From a virus: DNA of 28,351 nt. The notes beneath the pieces are model-generated. The model had not been told where the DNA came from, ran no database searches, and saw nothing but the letters and a program-made list of their open reading frames with translations. The stretch covers positions 1 to 28,351 of IMG/VR virus record IMGVR_UViG_3300044951_001627. One strand, 5' to 3'. A program made the translations under genes and the position numbers. Of the stretch, positions 13,070 through 19,800 are shown piece after piece; the stretch's first letter is position 1; the number at the start of each line of letters is the position of its first letter.

Positions 13070-13097
13070 ATGATATAATCCAAGTCCGGCCAGTCAA
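13070..13097 (-). promoter_or_regulatory. sigma70-type promoter of the lysis cassette
   Basis: The minus strand has TTGACT (13092-13097) and TATCAT (13070-13075) with a 16-nt spacer, each one mismatch from the consensus. Transcription would start about 7 nt downstream, near 13063, which is the A of the first ATG. The mRNA may therefore be leaderless or nearly so. TATATC, two bases upstream, is an alternative -10 box. Confidence 0.55.
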
Positions 13098-13109
13098 CCA
13101 GCTCGGGAC

Positions 13110-13493
13110 CTACTTTTTGTCGGTTTGCAAACGGGACCTTTTTGACACCCATTTGTAAACTTTTTCCAGCTGCTTGGGGGTGGCGTTGGACTTGATTGCG
13201 TTGGCGATATGGCTGATGACAGCAATGTTTCCAGGGACGTACCCAAGGCGAGGGTTAAGCCGATCGATCGACGGCGAGCTGTTGCGTCGTCTCTTTTTCT
13301 TGCCTTGCTTCAATCGCAGGCCCAACACCGGGCAACGTTTAGGTATGCGGATGTCGGCTTCGGTGATTGAGAATGGGATGCCCGTCCTAGATGCCCGCTG
13401 CTTTGCGAGCTGCAGGAGAACGCGAGCTGGGTTGTCCGCCCTGTATTGGCGGATCCACTCGACCCTCTCTTCCTTGGTCTTTGCGATCGTCGC
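13110..13493 (-). CDS. HNH endonuclease, start codon missing or altered
   Basis: The frame between TAG at 13494-13496 and TAG at 13110-13112 encodes about 127 residues that read as an HNH endonuclease. It has a charged helical N-terminus (KTKEERVEWIRQYR), DIRIPKRCPVLGL, and the diagnostic SPSIDRLNPRLGYVPGN-IAVISHIANAIKS block with a C-terminal helix. No ATG, GTG or TTG lies in frame before the conserved core. The first GTG (13328) is inside the CPVLGL motif and would remove the N-terminal third. The second codon is ACG (GCG-ACG-ATC), one change from ATG-ATC. The gene may be decaying, start at ACG, or contain a sequence error. Such HNH genes are often mobile. Confidence 0.7.
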   Translation of the reverse strand, partial: ATIAKTKEERVEWIRQYRADNPARVLLQLAKQRASRTGIPFSITEADIRIPKRCPVLGLRLKQGKKKRRRNSSPSIDRLNPRLGYVPGNIAVISHIANAIKSNATPKQLEKVYKWVSKRSRLQTDKK

Positions 13494-13828
13494 CTAGCGC
13501 CACTTGCCCGTACGAAGGAGCAGGCCGATGACGCCGTAGTTTGCGAGGTCCGACCAGGAGTCGTTGATAGACTCGTTGTTCGCTTCGCCGTCACCCTTAA
13601 GCTCCTTTGTGAGGAGGTTGCGGATCGGCTGACCTTGTCCTGGGTGCGTACCATCACGCCCAGTTCGCCGTTGAGGCTGATGTTGCTGCTCCCGTAGTCC
13701 TGCTGCTTGCGATCCATGAGGAGGGCAAGGGGCAGGATGGCGCGGAGGTATTCCCGCCCCATCTCGGTCTTCAGACCAAGGTCGGAGTGCAGCTTGTCGG
13801 CCAGAACGTCGGTATCAATGTTGGGCAT
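13494..13828 (-). pseudogene. Nmad1/DUF1599-like gene with a one-base frameshift
   Basis: The first frame starts at the ATG at 13828 (MPNIDTDVLADKLHSDLG) and contains QQDYGSSNISLNGELGVMVR, then TQDKVSR. This is the conserved core of the phage DUF1599/Nmad1 family. Just after KVSR, near 13624-13630, the family pattern jumps to another frame that reads NLLTKELKGDGEANNESIND, SWSDLANYGVIGLLLRTGKW and R, then TAG at 13494. One base is missing between AGCCG and ATCCGC; restoring it gives KVSR-IRNLL. Nmad1 proteins are associated with modified phage nucleotides. The break could be a real loss of function or a sequencing indel. Confidence 0.65.
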
Positions 13829-13877
13829 TGTGCCTGCATAGTGGACCCGCCTATGCCGTGCCGTCAACAGGTTTCCC

Positions 13878-16800
13878 TTATTTCTCCCCGATAAACTCGT
13901 CCCGGACGCTGTCTTGGCGCATGACCTGGTTAGCCATAAAGCCAAGGAACGGGTGGACAGCGGCAGCCCCACCCACCACGACGGGCTTGCCTACGGCGTT
14001 GTAGAGCTGCTTCTTCGCCTCGCGGGCCGGGTCGTCGCCAGACATCGTGTATCCGCCGGCTGCAGCCACGGTCTTGCCGGCAGCTTCCAGGCCAGGGCCA
14101 ACAGGGATCTGGCCGCGATTGACGAACTTGGCGAGTAACTCGAACTTCTTGCCGAACATGCCAGCGTAGGACGCGGCGTCAACGAGCTTACGTTTGTCTT
14201 CCATCTCTTCCCGCTTTTCAGTACCTTCGGTCGGCCAGAGTGCGCCGACGATTTGCTTGCCAGCTTCGGCAGCCAGGACGGTGAGAGTGCCGCCGACGAT
14301 CAAAGGAACGGCAAGTCGCGCGCGGTCCAGCATCTTTATCTGGTCGCGCTGGCCGGTCGCCGCGGTCTTGGCCTTGTTGTACATCGCGTCCTTCACCAGG
14401 TTGGCGTAGGCGTACGAGTAGTTCATCAGTTGCATCAGCATCTTGCCTTCTACCTTGTCGGCGCTGTCCATCTTGAGCGCCGGGTTGGCCTTGATGGACA
14501 TGCCGTTCGACATGCGCTGGATAGCCTGGCGGTACAGGAAGGCCATGCGGGTGTTGCCCATGATGGACGCCTGGTAATCGGCATCGGACTTTCCTTCCAG
14601 CCCCATGACGAAGCTGGCAAAATCCTGGTGTTCGGCTTCCGGCACGCCGTTCTCGTTGAGGATGATCTTGGAGGAACCCGGAGCCGTGACATCCATGCCA
14701 AGCTTTTTGAAGAACTTCTGGATCGGCGCTTCGCCGAGCATGAAGCGTACGTTGTCGCGTACGGCCAGGCGGGCGATGCCGACCGAGGCGGCTACCTTTG
14801 CCTGCTCGGTCTGCTGCATGAGGTTGGCCTGCTGCACGCGCTGGATCAGCCAGCGAGCCTTCGGACTGCCGTTCTCCTCGGTGTAGTTCCAATGGGCGTC
14901 CAGGAAGCTGTTCTCCATCTCGCGCTGGAGCAGGCCGAGCTGCTCGGCCATGGCCTCGTTGAAGGACTGTTCCATGCCTAGCCTAGTTCCGAAAGCCTTT
15001 TCGATGCGAGCGTTCATCGCCGGCGAAGGGCGTGACAGCGCGCGGACGGTGTTGACCCAGGTGTCTGCTACGGCCTTAACCCCGAGGTACGGATTGCCCG
15101 TGCGGACCGTGTAGCTGACCGGCTCAAGCAGGATGTTGTTGATGAAGCTGAAGCCCAGGTAGCCAGCGGCGACCATGGCGTTGGACCAGTCGATGACGGA
15201 CGCGGCAAGCGGGCCATGGCGTTCGACGCCGTACCCAAGGGAACGTCGGACAAGTCCGACCGTCTCCTCGATTGTCGCCATGGGGACCTTATCTTGCCCT
15301 AGCTGCGCGATCATCGCGGTGAACCTTTCGCCCTTAGGCCCGAAAGCGCGGGCGATCTCGGCGGCCTTGGTAGACCGGCCGATGTACGCGAGCGTGATCT
15401 TATTGATGTCCTTTGACAGGAAACTGTCAGCTAGTGCAGCCTCTTCGTCGCTGAACTCGCGTGTCTTCGTCGACGACGGCATCTCGGATTGCTCTGGCAT
15501 GACCGCGCTGTTGAGCTGAACCTGGTCGACGTTTCCGTTCTGGATCCGGAAGGCCCATTGGCCGGCGAGGGTCTGGTACTCCTGGTCGCTCTTGATCGGG
15601 TTGCCGAGGCGTTCGTCGCGCATGCGGTACATTTCCGCGGCCGTGTCGATGAAGCCCTGCAAGTCTGCTTCGAGGGCTTCCGGGCTGTATACGCGAGGGA
15701 AGTAGTTCCCGCCGCGGTCACCCATCTCGACGCCGGCGTCGCGCTGGAAGGCGAGAAGCTCGCCCATCATCTGGCGGTACTCGGCAACGGCCTTGGCTAC
15801 CTTCGGGTCTGTGGGCTTCTTGTTGCCCAGGACGTAGTCGCGGAAGTCGATGTCCCATTGCTGGCGGGCGGCTTCATCCATGCCGGCGAACTCGTTGCCG
15901 AACGGCTCCAGGATACGGGCAAAGGCGTTGGCGAACTTGATGCGTTCCTCGCGCATGCGCTGCGGGATCGAGCTGACCTCGCCGGACGCCTCGGTGCCGT
16001 CCTTGGTGTGCAGCAGGTTCGCGAGCTTGCGGAGCGTAGGCGACTGCGGATTGCGGGAGACGTTCTGCCAGATCTTGTCGGCGCGGCTCGAAAAGTAGCG
16101 GACCGTAAAGATGTCGTAAGCGTTCTGGCGGATGGCCTTAGAGTCGGACCAGACCTGCTTGAGGAAGGGCTTGATCTTCGGGCCGTAGGTCTGGACCATC
16201 TGCGACGACCATTGCGAAAAGCTGACGACGGCCTTCTGCATAGCTCGAGCGGTTTGCCAGGCTAGTGCAGCCAGGTGGTTGGGACCGAATGACAGGAGCT
16301 GGCCCTTGGGCAGCGTCTTGGCCGCCCAGGCGTCGATGTGACCGGCGATGGTCTTCTCGTCGGCGCCGGACGCGACGGCGTCCTTGATGTTCTTGATCAG
16401 CTGGCGGTCTTCGGCCGTGTACTGCGGCAGCTTCGTCTCGACCCAGCGATGGACCTCGGGGTCGCCACCGGTCTGCTCGGACGTGAAGCGGTCCTCTTCG
16501 ACAATCTCGGTGTTGCCCTGCCCGAAGACACGCTCGCGCGACTTGATGGGCCGCTGGTCCTGGTCGATCACCTTGCCGTTCAGCATGGTGACGCCCTGGC
16601 GAATGAGGCGTTCGCCGGCTTCGGCGTAGAGGAGCTTGGACAGGCCCTGGTTCTGCGAACCGGAGTCGACATCGACACGCTCGACGACAGCCGTGCCGTC
16701 CTCGTTGACGGTGATCCGCATGCCGGCGACGGTTTCCCGGTTGCCGTTCTCGAGCTGAAGGTAGAGGTCGCCGAACTTGTTCGTCTCGGCGGTGAGCTTG

Positions 16801-19800
16801 CCGCCCCAGTAGACGCTCTCCGGCAGGTTTTCGGAGGCGTAGTTCGTGATCCAGCCGCGCGCCGCAAGGCCGGGCTTGGCGTGGTTGGCTACCTCGCCGT
16901 CCTTGGTGACGGGCGGCTTGTTCTGGTTGATGGACTTCCGGAGGGAAGACACCCCATCGTCGGCTACTCCGGATCCGACAGGTCCATCTTGACCCCAGCC
17001 TTCATTTTCTTGCTGACTGAAGTTAGCCCCTCCCGCATCCGTTTCAGCTGCTCGTCGCGAGACGGTCGGCCGTTGCTTGGAGCTTGCTGAGAAGACCTCG
17101 AAGTCTCCTTGCGGGGTATATCGCTCGGTTTTTTTGTTGAGTTCTGCAAATCGTTTCGCGAAGTCGGGTTTTCCATAGAGGTCGTTTTTTAGTGCAAAGG
17201 TGGTGCTGTCAAGGCTGCTGTGTCCAACCGGCTCGTTCTTGCCGATGTTCCAGGTCAGCCAATGCATCTTAAACGGTTCAACTACCTCGTTCGGACCAAG
17301 TCCAAACATAGGGTTCAACCATTCCTTGTTTTGTTCAGCGATGTGCCGAAGGGCATTCTCGATGATCTGGTAAGACCCCTCGGCGACGGCGTTGTCGTTG
17401 AGAAGTCCGCCGATGAGAGCGTACGCCTTCGTGCGGTCCTCTGGAACACCGTTCTTATCGAAGGTGAAGACGTCGGTTGATCCGTCCTCAAGGGGCATGC
17501 TCTTGGCAGCCTCGACAAGGTGGGGCATCCAGTAGTTAACGACCTGCCAGCGGTCGAGGACGACCGGCTTCATGGTCGCCAGCGTAGCAAGCGTGAACGA
17601 CAAAACTTTGTGTTTGATGCCGGCTCCAGAGAAGCCCTGCTCGAAGAAAGCCTGGCGCATCTTGATGACGTCGCCGCCGGAGTTGTTGACGATGTCGGTG
17701 AGTTCGGTCCATCGACCGTTCCACTTCTCGAGCATCGCGTGGAACGCGTTCGCGTTCGACGTCGCGCCTCGGCCGGCAGGCGTCTCCCCTTCGGCCTTCT
17801 CCATGGAAGATTTGACGAGTGCCTTCCACTCGTCCTTGGTCATCTTGAACTCTCCGTTGACGGAGTCGACGATCGCGTTGACGACGGCTTCGTTGTTGAA
17901 GAGCCGGATCCAGCCTGCTTCCTGGTTGTAAGGGTCCAACATGCGCGACAGCAGGCCCCACGCCATGTGGGAAGCTACCATCTCCGGCGGAAGCGCGCCG
18001 CGGGCGGCGGCTTCATGTGCGTCCCTTAGTGACGCCAGTCCCTCGAGAGCAGACTTGATGAGCTGCGGGTTCTTCTTTGCGGCATCCTCGACAAAGCGTC
18101 GGAAGGAAGACGGGTCTTTAATCCACTCATGGAGCTGGAGCGGAGCCGGCGGAATGATGCCGCTGCTCGAGCCGTGTTTAACGATGGCAAGGCTTTCCTG
18201 CCACCCTTCGGTCGACACCCCTTTGTCCTCGCGGCTGGAGGCTTGGCGTGCGGCTCGAGCAGCGGCGTTGAACAGCTTGCGCCATCCAAGCCTGGTGGTC
18301 GGAGCCTTGGTGATTTGAGGAAGCTCATCCAAGTCGAAGACACCGGGCTTCACGGCAAAGCCCTCGAAGTTGCCTACAATCTTTCCTGCTTTAAGGCGCA
18401 CACTTGATGCTGGGATTTCAAGTTTGCTTGCAACAGATGCGATAGCCCTCTGTCGAGCCTCCTTCATGGTGGCGCCGTATGCATTGACGGTCTTGTCCTT
18501 GCCGCCGCTCCTGTATCCGAACTCGTAGACAGACAGCTTGACTGGCTTGAACGAGCGGCGAGCGGCTTCGGCTTGCTTGGGGGTAAGCGGTCCGGTGGGA
18601 CGCTCCGCCTCGATGATGTCGAGGACCTCGGCCTTGAGCTTCGGGTCCTTGGCCTTGGCGATGATGTCCTTGATGTGCTGGCGGATCGGCTCGCCGTATT
18701 CCTTGACCAAGGCGGCGGTGATGTCGGTTACCTTCTTGATGCCGCGAGCGGACATGAAGGCGACCTTGAAAGCGGCGGCAGCGAGTAGAACTGGGTCAAT
18801 CGCACCGGCGACAGAGTTGAGCCTTTTTTGACCTTCCTTGAGGGTCTTGTCTGCCCACAGCTCGAGCTGCGAAGTCTGCTTCGGATCGTTCGCCGCGACG
18901 TCTGCGATGTCTGGCTGGGTTTCTACGGTTTCGCTGGTCGCGGTCGGGGCAGCCGGCTCGCCCATAATCTGGCGCTTCAGATCAGCGTGCTGCTCCTTGG
19001 TGATGATGCCGACGTCCAGCTGCTTGTCGATGCGGGCGAGCTGCGCCTCCTTCGTCTGCTGCGGATTGACGGCCGAAGCCGGCTTGGCTTCGGTCGTGGA
19101 CTGCGGGTCTGCCTGTTCGGCAGCCTCGCGGAGGTTCGACGCAAGGTCATTAAGACCGTCGATCAGACTGCCACGGCCATCGAAGGTGTCTTCGCGGCCG
19201 GCGTTCTCGATGTTGTCCGACTTCTCCTGGTGTTCATCGGCCAAGCTCTCGGCCTTGTCCGCCAGATCCCTGGCCTGCTCGGCGAACTCCTTCGGGTCCA
19301 TGTCGCCAGCAGCCTCGAGCAGGGCATCAGCCTTGGTGACGATGCCGTTCTTGCCGTTGACCTGCTTGTCGGCGGTAGCCTGTTCCTGGGCGGCGCCTTC
19401 GAGATCGTCGCGGAGGATGTCGTAGCCCTCGCGGAACGTCGCGACGTGTGCCGGCTCTTCGGCCTGGGCTTCCTGCTGGGCCTTCTCGGCCGCCTGCTCG
19501 CGGGCAGCCTTCTCGGCTTCCTGGCGGGCAAGCTCCTGCTCGATCTCTGCGTCCGAAGGCATCTGGCCTTCTTCTTCGATAGGATCCTGCTTGGTTTGCT
19601 GTTGCTGCTGCGTGTCTTGGGCAACGGGGGCGGCCTGCTCTACAGGCGCAGCTTCGGCTACCGGATTGGCCGTAGTAGGAGCGGCGACAGGCGCGGTCGG
19701 CTGATCGTTAGTGTCTGCGTTGACGTCTCGGAAACGAGACAGATTGATCCTCTTCAGCAGCAGGTTTGCCAGCCGGTGCGGTTGAGACAACACCTCTTGC

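Noticed and set aside
13110-13496. Amber codon reassignment as the explanation for the in-frame TAG
   Set aside because: TAG is a normal terminator at 4312-4314 and 13110-13112, and no suppressor tRNA was seen in the window.
13836-13856. GCATAG/CTATGC inverted repeat between the giant gene and the Nmad1-like gene
   Set aside because: Only 6 bp with a 9-nt loop and no T-run on either strand. It could affect the downstream start but is too weak to call a terminator.
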